DNA from: Sphingopyxis macrogoltabida
GTDB taxonomy: Bacteria > Pseudomonadota > Alphaproteobacteria > Sphingomonadales > Sphingomonadaceae
Assembly (NCBI RefSeq): GCF_001307295.1
Contig: NZ_CP012700.1
Coordinates: 3,103,001-3,167,000 of the forward strand
DNA length: 64,000 nt
Direction: 5' to 3'
In this document: positions 54,890-63,623 of the stretch, one piece after another
Position numbering within the stretch: position 1 is the first letter of the stretch
Layout of the letters: each line of letters starts with the position of its first letter
Position numbers and translations under genes: made by a program
Notes under the pieces: model-generated
Database searches by the model: none
What the model saw: only the letters and a program-made list of their open reading frames with translations
Told to the model about the DNA's origin: nothing

Positions 54890-55828
54890 ATGATGCAAAA
54901 GCTCGACGGGCAATTGATCACGGTGCTGGGCGGCGGCGGCTTCCTCGGCCGCTATGTCGTGCAACGCCTGCTGTCGCGCGGCGCGCGCGTGCGCATCGCC
55001 GAACGCGAACCGCGCAAGGCGGTCTTCCTGAAGCCGCTCGGCGGTCTCGGCCAGACGCAGTTCGTTGCCGCCGACGTCCGCGATGCCGCCAGCGTCGCGC
55101 GCGCCGTTGCCGGAAGCGATGCGGTGATCAACCTCGCCGGCAGCTTCGACGATATGGCGGCGGTGCAGGCGGATGGCGCCGGCCATGTTGCGACGGCGGC
55201 GAAGGCGGCCGGGGTTCCGACGCTGGTCCATATCTCGGCGATCGGCGCCGACAGCGGTAGCGCCTCCGCCTATGGCCGCAGCAAGGGCGACGGCGAGGCC
55301 GCAGTCCGCGCCGCCTTTCCCCAAGCGGCCATCCTGCGCCCGTCCATTCTCTTCGGCCGCGAAGACCACTTCATCAACCGGTTCGCGATGATGATGCGCC
55401 TGTCGCCGGTCATTCCGGTGATCGCGCCGAAGGCGAAATTCCAGCCGGTCTATGTCGGCGACGCCGCCGATGCCGTCGTCGCGGCGCTCGCCCCGGGCGC
55501 GGCGGGCAAGACCTTCGAACTCGGCGGGCCCGAGGTGCTTACGATGGCCGCATTGCAACGGCGGGTCGCCGACGCGACGGGACGCAAGCCGCTGTTCGTC
55601 GACATCCCCGACGCGGTTGCATCGGCGCTTGCCAGCGGGCTGGGCTGGGCGCCCGGCGCGCCGATCACCAAGGATCAGTGGCTGATGCTCCAGACCGACA
55701 ATATCGTCGCAGCGGGTGCGAGCGGCCTGGCGCAGCTTGGCGTCACCCCGACCGCGCTCGCCGATGTGACCGAGGGCTGGTTGGTCCAGTATCGCCGCCA
55801 TGGCCGCTTCGCGCAGGCGGCGTCGTAA
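54890..55828 (+). CDS. NDUFA9-type NAD(P)-binding epimerase family protein
   Basis: 312 aa (a Met pair at the start; ATG 54890 or 54893). Rossmann loop GGGGFLGRYV (about 14-23) and YGRSKGDGE-type active-site region. The family resembles the complex I accessory subunit NDUFA9 and is common in sphingomonads outside the nuo operon. First core gene beyond the integrated element. Confidence 0.88.
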   Translation: MMQKLDGQLITVLGGGGFLGRYVVQRLLSRGARVRIAEREPRKAVFLKPLGGLGQTQFVAADVRDAASVARAVAGSDAVINLAGSFDDMAAVQADGAGHVATAAKAAGVPTLVHISAIGADSGSASAYGRSKGDGEAAVRAAFPQAAILRPSILFGREDHFINRFAMMMRLSPVIPVIAPKAKFQPVYVGDAADAVVAALAPGAAGKTFELGGPEVLTMAALQRRVADATGRKPLFVDIPDAVASALASGLGWAPGAPITKDQWLMLQTDNIVAAGASGLAQLGVTPTALADVTEGWLVQYRRHGRFAQAAS

Positions 55829-55867
55829 AACGCCGCCGGTCGTCCGGACGCCGAAAGGGAGCCCTTC

Positions 55868-56122
55868 ATGTTCAAGCGCCTGTTCGTCGATCACCCCAAG
55901 GCCGTCGATGAAAGCTATGCCGAACATTTCGGCGTCGCATCGCGCTTTGGCCTGACAATGATCTGGGGCGGCGCCTGCGCGCTGGTCCACGCCGTGGTTC
56001 CCGGCTGGTGCATCACCACCGGCAGCGACACGATCCGCCGTCTCAACAAGATCATGGTCGAACAGCGCGCCGCCAAGGGGCAGGCCGCGATGCAGATGAA
56101 CACGGTCGATTGGGTCATCTGA
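55868..56122 (+). CDS. DUF6356 protein
   Basis: 84 aa, MFKRLFVDHPKAVDESYAEHFGVA start with one hydrophobic helix (about 30-50, LTMIWGGACALVHAVVPGWCI). A small, conserved sphingomonad/alphaproteobacterial family of unknown function. RBS AAGGGAG lies just upstream. Adjacent hydrolase gene begins 4 nt after its stop. Confidence 0.85.
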   Translation: MFKRLFVDHPKAVDESYAEHFGVASRFGLTMIWGGACALVHAVVPGWCITTGSDTIRRLNKIMVEQRAAKGQAAMQMNTVDWVI

Positions 56123-56126
56123 CCGC

Positions 56127-56882
56127 GTGTCCGACGCCCCCGATTATCTCGACCGCGCGGCGCGGCCGCGGCTCGCCTATCGCTTTGTGGCGGGTACCGG
56201 TCCGACGATCGTGTTCCTGCCCGGCTATATGTCCGACATGGCGGGAGGCAAGGCGACCGCGCTGTTCGATTGGGCAGCGGCCGAAGGGCAGGCCTGCCTG
56301 CTTCTCGATTACGCCGGCTGCGGGCTGTCGGACGGGCTGTTCGGCGAACAGACACTGCTCGACTGGCGCGGCGATGTACTCGACCTGATCGACGCGAAGG
56401 CCGAGGGAGCGGTGGTCCTCGTCGGATCGTCGATGGGCGGGTGGCTGATGCTGCTCACCGCGCTCGCGCTGGTGCAGCGCGACGGGCCGGCGCGGGTCGC
56501 GGGACTGGTCGGCATCGCCGCAGCGCCCGATTTCACCGATTGGGGCTTCACCCCCGAAGAGAAAGCGATCATTCTTGCCGAGGGCGAACTGCGCGAGGAG
56601 ACGCCGTACAGCGACCAGCCCTATGTGACGACGCGTGCCTTCTGGCAGTCGGGCGAGGCGAACCACCTCCTCGACGGCGACATTCCCCTCGCCTGCCCCG
56701 TGCGCCTGCTTCACGGCGAGGAGGACGGCGACGTTCCGCCGGATATCAGTGTCCGGCTGTCCGCCGCGCTCGCCAGCGAGGATGTGCAGGTGACGCTCGT
56801 CAAGGGCGGCGACCACCGGCTATCGCGCGATACCGATATCGCGCTGCTGATCGACACCGTCGCGCGTATCGCGACAAATTAG
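56127..56882 (+). CDS. alpha/beta-hydrolase, GTG start
   Basis: 251 aa from GTG at 56127, 4 nt past the DUF6356 stop. The elbow GSSMGG near residue 104 gives the nucleophile Ser, with the oxyanion region FLPGYMSDMAG near 30-40 and the late HRLS motif (GGDHRLSR) supplying His. Cytoplasmic, esterase or thioesterase-like. The 3' end is triplicated (see 56853-56940), so the present stop belongs to the first of three copies; the ancestral C-terminus was probably ARLATN. Confidence 0.82.
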   Translation: MSDAPDYLDRAARPRLAYRFVAGTGPTIVFLPGYMSDMAGGKATALFDWAAAEGQACLLLDYAGCGLSDGLFGEQTLLDWRGDVLDLIDAKAEGAVVLVGSSMGGWLMLLTALALVQRDGPARVAGLVGIAAAPDFTDWGFTPEEKAIILAEGELREETPYSDQPYVTTRAFWQSGEANHLLDGDIPLACPVRLLHGEEDGDVPPDISVRLSAALASEDVQVTLVKGGDHRLSRDTDIALLIDTVARIATN

Positions 56883-56940
56883 GCACCTTCGCGCGTATCG
56901 CGACAAATTAGACACCGTCGCGCGGCTCGCGACCAACTAG
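56853..56940 (+). repeat. three tandem copies of the hydrolase 3' end
   Basis: Units at 56853-56882, 56883-56911 and 56912-56940 (30, 29 and 29 bp). The first two are almost identical (GTATCGCGACAAATTAG); the third differs at several bases (CTCGCGACCAACTAG) and looks like the original end. Each ends in a TAG stop. Confidence 0.85.
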
Positions 56941-56949
56941 AGGATTACG

Positions 56950-57387
56950 ATGGCCCGCAGCGACTTTAAATTCAGCGTCACCAAGCGCGTCCGCTATGCC
57001 GAGATCGACGCGCAGGCGGTCGTGTTCAACAGCCGTTACCTCGAATATTTCGATATCGGGATCACCGAATATTGGCGCGCGGCCGGCGTCTACGAGCGCT
57101 GGAGCGCGCTCGAAAGCCCCGAATTCCACGTTGCGCGCGCCGAGGTCGATTACAAGGCGCCGATCCTGCTCGACGAGGAGATCGACATTTGCGTCCGCTG
57201 CTCGCGCGTCGGCCGCAGCTCGATGACCTTTCTCTTCGAACTGCACGGTGCGGGCCGCGACGACCTGCGTGCGTCGGGGCTCGAGGTCAGCGTCCATGTC
57301 GAGGAGGCGCGCGGCGCGACCGCGCCCGTGCCCGATGCATTCGTAAACTTGTTCGAAGCGTTTGAAGGACGCAGCCTTCGCGCCTAA
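56950..57387 (+). CDS. 4HBT-fold acyl-CoA thioesterase
   Basis: 145 aa. Hotdog-fold thioesterase with the YAEIDAQAVVFNSRYLEYFD motif (about 16-35) in which the Asp is the usual catalytic or activating residue of the 4-hydroxybenzoyl-CoA thioesterase class. Hydrolyses a short or medium acyl-CoA; exact substrate unclear. RBS GAGGATTACG just upstream; nine nt before gloA. Confidence 0.87.
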   Translation: MARSDFKFSVTKRVRYAEIDAQAVVFNSRYLEYFDIGITEYWRAAGVYERWSALESPEFHVARAEVDYKAPILLDEEIDICVRCSRVGRSSMTFLFELHGAGRDDLRASGLEVSVHVEEARGATAPVPDAFVNLFEAFEGRSLRA

Positions 57388-57396
57388 GTTAGGCGC

Positions 57397-57834
57397 ATGA
57401 CGAAATATCTCCATACGATGATCCGCGTGTCGGATCCCGATGCCACCATCGCCTTCTTCAACCTCGTCGGGCTAGAGGAAGTGCGCCGTTTCGACAGCGA
57501 ACAGGGCCGCTTCACGCTGATCTTCCTCGCGCCGCCGGGTCAGGCGGGCGTTGCCGAGGTCGAGTTGACCTATAACTGGCCGCCCGCCGACGGCAGCGCG
57601 GCCGAGGAATATACGGGCGGGCGCAATTTCGGGCATCTCGCCTATCGCGTCGACAATATCTACGACACCTGCCAGCGGCTGATGGACGCCGGCGTGACGA
57701 TCAACCGCCCGCCGCGCGACGGGCATATGGCGTTTGTCCGCTCGCCCGACGGCATTTCGGTCGAACTGCTGCAGGATGGCCATCTGCCGCCGCAGGAGCC
57801 CTGGGCATCGATGCCCAACACGGGGAGCTGGTAA
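57397..57834 (+). CDS. gloA: lactoylglutathione lyase (glyoxalase I)
   Basis: 145 aa, VOC fold. [16 protein letters not shown] start with the metal-binding His (H6), VELTYNW with Glu, GHLAYRVDN with His and SVELLQ with the last Glu: the four metal ligands of glyoxalase I. Converts methylglyoxal-glutathione hemithioacetal to S-lactoylglutathione. GloB, the next enzyme of the pathway, is encoded 500 nt downstream. Confidence 0.93.
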   Translation: MTKYLHTMIRVSDPDATIAFFNLVGLEEVRRFDSEQGRFTLIFLAPPGQAGVAEVELTYNWPPADGSAAEEYTGGRNFGHLAYRVDNIYDTCQRLMDAGVTINRPPRDGHMAFVRSPDGISVELLQDGHLPPQEPWASMPNTGSW

Positions 57835-57840
57835 GCCGCC

Positions 57841-58248
57841 ATGCCGGGCCTGTTGATCAACATCGACGTGCCCGACGTGATCGCCGGCGAGCGATTTTAT
57901 ACCGCCGCACTCGGCCTGACGGTCGGCCGCCGCCTCGGCAGCGATATCGTCGAACTGACCGGGTGCGACGCGCCAATCTATCTGATCGCCAAGCCCGCCG
58001 GGACCGCAATCGGCCCCGCCGGCGGCGATTTCCGGCGTTATCACCGGCACTGGTCGCCCGTGCATCTAGATTTCACGGTCGATAACCTCGATAGCGCCAT
58101 CGCCCGGGCGCTTGACGCCGGCGCGACGCAGGAAGGCGAGACGATCGACCTGCCCTATGGCCGGCAGGCGACGTTCGCCGATCCGTTCGGGCACGGATTT
58201 TGCCTGATCGAATTCAATGCCGCGGGATATGACGCCATCGCCACCTGA
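57841..58248 (+). CDS. VOC-family (glyoxalase-like) protein
   Basis: 135 aa, one vicinal-oxygen-chelate domain (LLINIDVPDVIAGERFY start, PVHLDFTVDN in the middle). No clear specificity; starts six nt after the gloA stop, so same transcript. Could be a dioxygenase- or resistance-type VOC protein. Confidence 0.85.
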   Translation: MPGLLINIDVPDVIAGERFYTAALGLTVGRRLGSDIVELTGCDAPIYLIAKPAGTAIGPAGGDFRRYHRHWSPVHLDFTVDNLDSAIARALDAGATQEGETIDLPYGRQATFADPFGHGFCLIEFNAAGYDAIAT

Positions 58249-58331
58249 GGCGGCAACCTGCACCTATCAAGGCTGACGGCCTTCTGCTCCGTCTTGGAAG
58301 CGAACGAGGCCGTAAGCGAAAGGAGACGATC

Positions 58332-59060
58332 ATGACTGCACTCGACATCGTCCGCATTCTGGTCCTCAGCGACAATTATGTCTGGCTGGTCCACGAGCCC
58401 GGCAGCGGCGCGACGATGGTCGTCGACCCCGCGGTCGCCGATCCGGTGCTGGCTGCGGCGGCCGAGCGCGGCTGGACGATCACCGACATCTGGAACACCC
58501 ACTGGCATCCCGATCACACCGGCGGCAATGCCGCGATCAAGGAAGCCACCGGTTGCACGATCACCGGCCCGGCCGCCGAATATGAACGCATCCCGACGCT
58601 CGACGTGCAGGTGAAGGGCGGCGACACGGTCCGGCTCGGCAACCACAGCGCCGAGGTATGGGACGTCCCCGCGCATACGGCGGGGCACATCGCCTATCAT
58701 TTCGCGGACGATCGCGCGATCTTCGTCGGCGACACGATGTTCGCCATGGGTTGTGGCCGGCTCTTCGAGGGGACGGCCAAGCAGATGTTCGGCAATATGC
58801 AGCGGCTCGGCGCGCTCGACGACGCGACGCGCGTCTATTGCGCGCACGAATATACGCTGTCGAACGCGCGCTTCGCGGTCACCGTCGAGCCCGACAATGC
58901 GGAACTCGCGGCGCGGCTCGCGGCGGTCGAGGCGGCGCGCGGTGCCGGCGAGGCGACGGTGCCGACGAGCATCGGCGAGGAACGCGCGACCAATCCGTTC
59001 CTCCGTGCCGCCAGCGCGCAGGAACTCGGCCGCATCCGGGCGTTGAAGGACGCCGCCTAG
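58332..59060 (+). CDS. gloB: hydroxyacylglutathione hydrolase (glyoxalase II)
   Basis: 242 aa. The metallo-beta-lactamase metal motif THWHPDH is at 56-62, with further ligands in VPAHTAGHIAYH, FVGDTMFAMGCGR and YCAHEY. Hydrolyses S-lactoylglutathione to D-lactate and glutathione. AAAGGAG ribosome-binding site lies 6 nt upstream. Confidence 0.94.
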   Translation: MTALDIVRILVLSDNYVWLVHEPGSGATMVVDPAVADPVLAAAAERGWTITDIWNTHWHPDHTGGNAAIKEATGCTITGPAAEYERIPTLDVQVKGGDTVRLGNHSAEVWDVPAHTAGHIAYHFADDRAIFVGDTMFAMGCGRLFEGTAKQMFGNMQRLGALDDATRVYCAHEYTLSNARFAVTVEPDNAELAARLAAVEAARGAGEATVPTSIGEERATNPFLRAASAQELGRIRALKDAA

Positions 59061-59123
59061 GACGGCGCGCGGAGCTTCAGGGAGCGTTCACTTTCGGGGC
59101 GTCATAGCGAAGGCAGGAGCAAC

Positions 59124-59576
59124 ATGATGGCGAAGCTCAATCCGGTTCACGGCATCGCACTGGCGATATTGGCCGCACCGCTGATCGCGGGCTGCGCGCC
59201 TGCGGGCGGCGCCGAGCCCGGTGCCGCGGCGCTGACGCCGAAACAGGCCGAAACGCTGGACAAGCAGCTTGCCGGCAAGGTTCCGGGCAAACCCGAAAAA
59301 TGCCTGCCGAGCTTTCGCACCACCGACACGATCCGGGTGTCCGACAATATCCTGTTGTACCGGGCGAACGGCAACCTCGTCTATCGCAACGACCTGAAGG
59401 GCAGTTGCCCCGGGCTCGCGCGCGACAGCGATATCATGGTCATTCGCCAGTTCGGATCATCGACCTGCAGCGGCGATTTCTTTCACCTGGTCGACCGATC
59501 GAGCGGCATTCGCGGTCCGACCTGCGTGCTTGGAGAATTTGTCCCCTATCGCAAACCGGCGGGGGACGAAGGCTGA
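59124..59576 (+). CDS. DUF6491 lipoprotein
   Basis: 150 aa from ATG at 59124 (a Met pair; AGGAGCAAC upstream). Lipoprotein leader with lipobox LIAGC (20-24). The mature part (FRTTDTIRVSDNILLYRA, then CSGDFFHLVDR) resembles DUF6491, a sphingomonad/alphaproteobacterial cell-envelope family of unknown function with paired Cys. Confidence 0.8.
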   Translation: MMAKLNPVHGIALAILAAPLIAGCAPAGGAEPGAAALTPKQAETLDKQLAGKVPGKPEKCLPSFRTTDTIRVSDNILLYRANGNLVYRNDLKGSCPGLARDSDIMVIRQFGSSTCSGDFFHLVDRSSGIRGPTCVLGEFVPYRKPAGDEG

Positions 59577-59675
59577 ACCGACGGTTCGGTCGCAGGCGGG
59601 GCCCGGTTTGCGCCGAGCTCTTCGGGTCGCACCCCCGCCTGCTATTTGAAGATTGCGTACCATATCCCGCTCGCA

Positions 59676-59740
59676 TCGAGCGAAGTCGAGATGCCCTTCG
59701 GGCTAGGCGCAAGACCGATGGGTGTCTCGACTTCGCTCGA
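59676..59740. repeat. palindromic REP-type repeat between convergent genes
   Basis: Inverted arms of 16 bp (59676-59691 TCGAGCGAAGTCGAGA and 59725-59740) with a 33-nt spacer. The arm sequence is a common intergenic repeat of sphingomonads. It may also serve both convergent genes as a terminator. Confidence 0.75.
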
Positions 59741-59756
59741 CACGAACGGATAAGGG

Positions 59757-61586
59757 CTATGCCTTGTACAAGGCCGCGATCTTGTCTTCGTAGACCTGCT
59801 TCAGCACATGGCGCCGGATCTTCATCGACGGCGTCATCTGCTCATTCTCGATCGTGAAGGCCTCGTCGGCAAAGTCGAACTTGCGCACTTTCTCGATCAC
59901 CGAGAGCTGGCCGTTGACGCGGTCGACCGCGGCGCGGATCACGGCGCGGAACTTCTCATGCTCGCGGAGCAGCTTCAGATCCTTGGGCAGCCCCTCGGCC
60001 TCGGCCCATTCGGCCGCCCATTCGGGATCGGGAACGAGAATGCCGACAAGGTGCGGGCGCTTGTCGCCATAGACCATCGCCTGCAGGATTTCGGGCTGGA
60101 GCGTCAGCATGCCCTCGACCCGCTGCGGCGAGACATTGTCGCCCTTGTCGTTGACGATCAGGTCCTTCTTGCGGTCGGTGATGACGATGCGGCCCTTGTC
60201 GTCGATATGGCCGATATCGCCGGTGTGCAGCCAGGCGCCTTTGTCCAGCTCCGCCGGATCTGGGACGAGCACGCGCTCGGTCTCCGCCGGATTGCGCCAA
60301 TAGCCCTTCATGACGAGTTCGCCGCGGACGAGGATCTCGCCGTCGTCGGCGATCTTTACCTCGGTGTTCATTAGCGGCGGGCCGACGGTGTCCATCTTGA
60401 TCCCCGCGCTCGGGCGGTTGCAGCTGATCACCGGCCCCGCCTCGGTCTGCCCATAGCCTTGCAGCAAGGTCAGCCCGATCGAGTGGAAGAAGACCCCGAT
60501 TTCGGGGTTGAGCGGCGCACCGCCCGACACCAGCGCCTTCATCCGGCCGCCGAAGCGCTTGCCGATCTTGGGCCGGAACAGCCGGTCGAGCAGCAGGTCG
60601 ACCGGCCGGTCGAGCAGGCCCATGCGCCGCTCATAATCTTTCTCGCCGACGCGCAGCGCCTGGTTCAGCATCCAGTTCGCCAGCTTGCCCTGTTTTTCGA
60701 CCGCCTTGATCATCCGCGCGCGGATCACCTCGAACAGCCGCGGCACCACGACCATGATCGTCGGGCGCGTTTCCTCGATGTTCGAGACGAGCTTTTCGAG
60801 CCCCTCGCTATAATAGATTTGCGCCCCGACCATGATCGGCAGAAATTGGCCGCCCGAATGTTCGTAGGCGTGGCTGAGCGGCAGGAAGGACAGGAAGACC
60901 TCCTCGTCGCCGATCCCGAAATCATTGACGAGCACCTCCGCCGCACCCGCGGCATTGTGCAGGATCGCGCCATGATGCTGCATCACCCCGCGCGGCGCAC
61001 CGCCGGTGCCGCTGGTATAGATGATACACGCTATATCCTCGCGCTTGACGCCGAGCCCGCGCGCCTTGGTCTCCTCGACATAAGTCTCGCCGCCCTCGAC
61101 CAGCGGCGCCCAGTCGTGGACCGAAACCTCGCCCTGCTGGCCGACGCGCAGGCTTTCCATGCTGATCACGATATGCGCTTCGGACCGCATCACCGCGGGC
61201 ATCAACACGCGCGCCAGCTTCGCGGTCGACACGATCACCGCCTTAGCGCCGCTGTTGTCGAGGATATGCTGATGGTCGCGTTCGGTGTTGGTCGTATAGG
61301 TCGGAACGGTGATGCAGCCTGCGGCCATGATGCCAAGGTCGGCGACGCACCATTCGGGCCGATTCTCGCTCACCAGCACCACCCGGTCGCCTTCCTTGAG
61401 GCCGAGTTCGCGCAGATTATGCGCGAGCGCCGCCACTTGGCATGCGACCTGCCGCCAGCTCAGCGGCTGCCAGGCGCGATCGGCCTTGTGCCACAGGAAC
61501 GGATCGTCGCCGCCCTTTTCGGCGCGGTCGAAGAACATCGCGACCAGACTCGGAAAATGGTCGAGATGGGGGTTTTCCAGCTTCAT
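59757..61586 (-). CDS. fadD: long-chain acyl-CoA ligase
   Basis: 609 aa. AMP-binding motif YTSGTGGAPRG at 190-200 (one Gly replaces the usual Thr), GYGQTEAGP for motif A5, and TGDIGHIDDKGRIVITDRKKD for the A8 hinge block. It activates long-chain fatty acids with ATP and CoA. It resembles the FadD15-like/AMP-dependent group rather than E. coli FadD, so the symbol is generic. Monocistronic between two repeats. Confidence 0.88.
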   Translation of the reverse strand: MKLENPHLDHFPSLVAMFFDRAEKGGDDPFLWHKADRAWQPLSWRQVACQVAALAHNLRELGLKEGDRVVLVSENRPEWCVADLGIMAAGCITVPTYTTNTERDHQHILDNSGAKAVIVSTAKLARVLMPAVMRSEAHIVISMESLRVGQQGEVSVHDWAPLVEGGETYVEETKARGLGVKREDIACIIYTSGTGGAPRGVMQHHGAILHNAAGAAEVLVNDFGIGDEEVFLSFLPLSHAYEHSGGQFLPIMVGAQIYYSEGLEKLVSNIEETRPTIMVVVPRLFEVIRARMIKAVEKQGKLANWMLNQALRVGEKDYERRMGLLDRPVDLLLDRLFRPKIGKRFGGRMKALVSGGAPLNPEIGVFFHSIGLTLLQGYGQTEAGPVISCNRPSAGIKMDTVGPPLMNTEVKIADDGEILVRGELVMKGYWRNPAETERVLVPDPAELDKGAWLHTGDIGHIDDKGRIVITDRKKDLIVNDKGDNVSPQRVEGMLTLQPEILQAMVYGDKRPHLVGILVPDPEWAAEWAEAEGLPKDLKLLREHEKFRAVIRAAVDRVNGQLSVIEKVRKFDFADEAFTIENEQMTPSMKIRRHVLKQVYEDKIAALYKA

Positions 61587-61664
61587 GCCCGATATTCTCC
61601 CACGGCAGTTCGTTTTATTTTTCTCGATCTTAGGGTCAATCGTGCGGCGATTGAAGCCCAGTTC

Positions 61665-61740
61665 GTCATCCCGGCGAAGGCCGGGATCTCGCCCTGGGGA
61701 AGTAACGCGATGGTGAGATCCCGGCCTTCGCCGGGATGAC
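61665..61740. repeat. palindromic REP-type repeat
   Basis: 26-bp perfect inverted arms (61665-61690 and 61715-61740) beginning GTCATCCCGGCGAAGGCC, spacer 24 nt. This is the widespread sphingomonad intergenic hairpin. Lies between the ggt stop and the ligase start. Confidence 0.85.
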
Positions 61741-61754
61741 GACAGGTAAGGATG

Positions 61755-63446
61755 TCATCCCTGCGGCGGCGCGCCATCGACCGACGAGGTGCCGGGACCG
61801 CGCGGGTCGGCGGCGCCGTGCCACACTTCCCCAACGCGCTGGGCGGCATTTAGCTTCGATCCAAGGTCGGTCGGGGTGAAGCTGTAGCCGAAGGGCTGCA
61901 TCTTCGCCGCGATCGCCTGCCCTGCCGCATCGTCCTCGATCAGCACGCCCTTTTCACCGAAGAACAGGTTCGGCAGTGCGATCGCTTCCTCGGCCGAAAG
62001 CCCCCAGTCGAGAACGCCGATCAGCGTCTTGGTGACATGCATGATGATCCGCTTGCCGCCCGCCGAGCCAACCGCAAGGATCACCTTGCCGTCGGGGCCA
62101 TAGACGATCGTCGGCGACATCGACGACAGCGGACGTTTGCCCGCCTCGACGCGGTTGGCGGCCGGGGCGCCGTCCTGCACCGGGCTGTGATCGAAGTCGG
62201 TCAGCTCGTTGTTGAGGAAATAGCCGTTCACATTGAGATGGCTGCCAAAGATGCTTTCGACGGTCGAGGTCATCGATGCGACATTGCCCGCGCGGTCGAC
62301 CGCGACGAAATGCGTCGTGCCGTTCTCGGCGACCGGACCCGACGGCGTGCGTGGCGGCGCGCCCGGCGGCGTCCCCGCCTCATAATGGCCGGCCGCGCCA
62401 TAGGGCGAGATGAGCTGGCGGCGCTCGGTGAGATAGGCCTTGTCGAGCAGTCCCTTGACCGGGACGTCGACGAAATCGCCGTCTCCGAGATATTTGGCGC
62501 GGTCGGCATAGGCGAGCTGCATCGCTTCGGCGATGAGGTGCCAGCTCATCGGATTGTCCTTGCCCATCGCCTTCATGTCCCAGCCCTCGATCATGCCGAG
62601 GATGCCGAAGACGGTCGTCGCGCCCGAAGACGGCGGGCCCATGCCGCAGACCTTGTAGACGCGATAGGTGGTGCAGACGGCGGGACGCTCCTTCGCCCGA
62701 TAGGCGGCGAGATCGTGCGCAGTCAGCACCGCCGGATTGCGCACCGATTTCGCGACCGTATCGCTGATCGCGCGCGCGTTGGCGCCGGTGTAGAAGGCAT
62801 CGGGACCGCGCGCCGCGATATCGCGCAGCAGCGCCGCATAGGCCGGGTTCTTCAGCCGCGTCCCGACCGGCACCGGCTTGCCATCGACATAATAGATCGC
62901 GCGCGCGGCAGGAAAATTCTTCCACAGCGCCTGATAGCGGTCGAGCCAGTTGTAGAGCGCCGGGGTAACTTCATAGCCGTCCTCGGCCAGCTTGATCGCG
63001 GGCTGGAACAGCGCCTTCCATTCGAGCTTGCCCCATTTTTTATGCGCCATTTCCATCAGGCGGATATTGCCGGGAACCCCGACCGAAAGGCCGCCGGGGA
63101 TAACGTCTGCGTAACCGCGCGGCTTGCCGTCGGGGCCGAGAAAACGTCCCGGCTTCGCCGACGCCGGCGCAGTCTCGCGTCCGTCGATCGTGGCGATGCC
63201 GTCCGATTTGGCATCGTGATAGACGAGGAAGCCGCCGCCGCCGATGCCGCTCGACTGCGGTTCGACGAGCGTCAGCACCGCGACCATCGCGACCGCCGCA
63301 TCGGCCGCCGTGCCGCCCTGCTGCAGGATCGCCCGTCCGGCCTCGGTCGCGCGCGGATCGGCGGACGAGGTAACGCCCTGCGCCGCGGCGAGCGAGGGAA
63401 GCGAAACGATAAAAAGGCTGATGACGGCAAGGAGTCGTTTGATCAT
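61755..63446 (-). CDS. ggt: gamma-glutamyltransferase
   Basis: 563 aa from ATG at 63446; the frame is open to 63602 but only the shorter form begins with a signal peptide (1-22). The autocatalytic processing and nucleophile site is NGTTHFVAVD with Thr377, and the substrate-binding PLSSMSPT block follows. It transfers or hydrolyses the gamma-glutamyl group of glutathione in the periplasm. Full family length. Confidence 0.93.
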   Translation of the reverse strand: MIKRLLAVISLFIVSLPSLAAAQGVTSSADPRATEAGRAILQQGGTAADAAVAMVAVLTLVEPQSSGIGGGGFLVYHDAKSDGIATIDGRETAPASAKPGRFLGPDGKPRGYADVIPGGLSVGVPGNIRLMEMAHKKWGKLEWKALFQPAIKLAEDGYEVTPALYNWLDRYQALWKNFPAARAIYYVDGKPVPVGTRLKNPAYAALLRDIAARGPDAFYTGANARAISDTVAKSVRNPAVLTAHDLAAYRAKERPAVCTTYRVYKVCGMGPPSSGATTVFGILGMIEGWDMKAMGKDNPMSWHLIAEAMQLAYADRAKYLGDGDFVDVPVKGLLDKAYLTERRQLISPYGAAGHYEAGTPPGAPPRTPSGPVAENGTTHFVAVDRAGNVASMTSTVESIFGSHLNVNGYFLNNELTDFDHSPVQDGAPAANRVEAGKRPLSSMSPTIVYGPDGKVILAVGSAGGKRIIMHVTKTLIGVLDWGLSAEEAIALPNLFFGEKGVLIEDDAAGQAIAAKMQPFGYSFTPTDLGSKLNAAQRVGEVWHGAADPRGPGTSSVDGAPPQG

Positions 63447-63490
63447 GCGCGCGACATTGGCGCGGGGGTGCAGACAGCGCAACCCCAACC

Positions 63491-63623
63491 GATCCTCCCT
63501 GTGGCTAAGCCATGGGGAGGTGGCAGCGCAAAGCGCTGACGGAGGGGCAATGGCGCAACGTCGGAGCCCCTCCACCACCCATCGGGCGGTCCCCCTCCCC
63601 ATCGCTACGCGACAGGGAGGATC
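63491..63623. repeat. 133-bp palindromic intergenic repeat
   Basis: Arms GATCCTCCCTGTGGC and CGCGACAGGGAGGATC at the two ends, with further internal complementarity (GGGGAGGTGG against CCCCTCCCC). A sphingomonad REP-type element between pyrD and ggt; its right end touches the pyrD stop. Confidence 0.8.
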
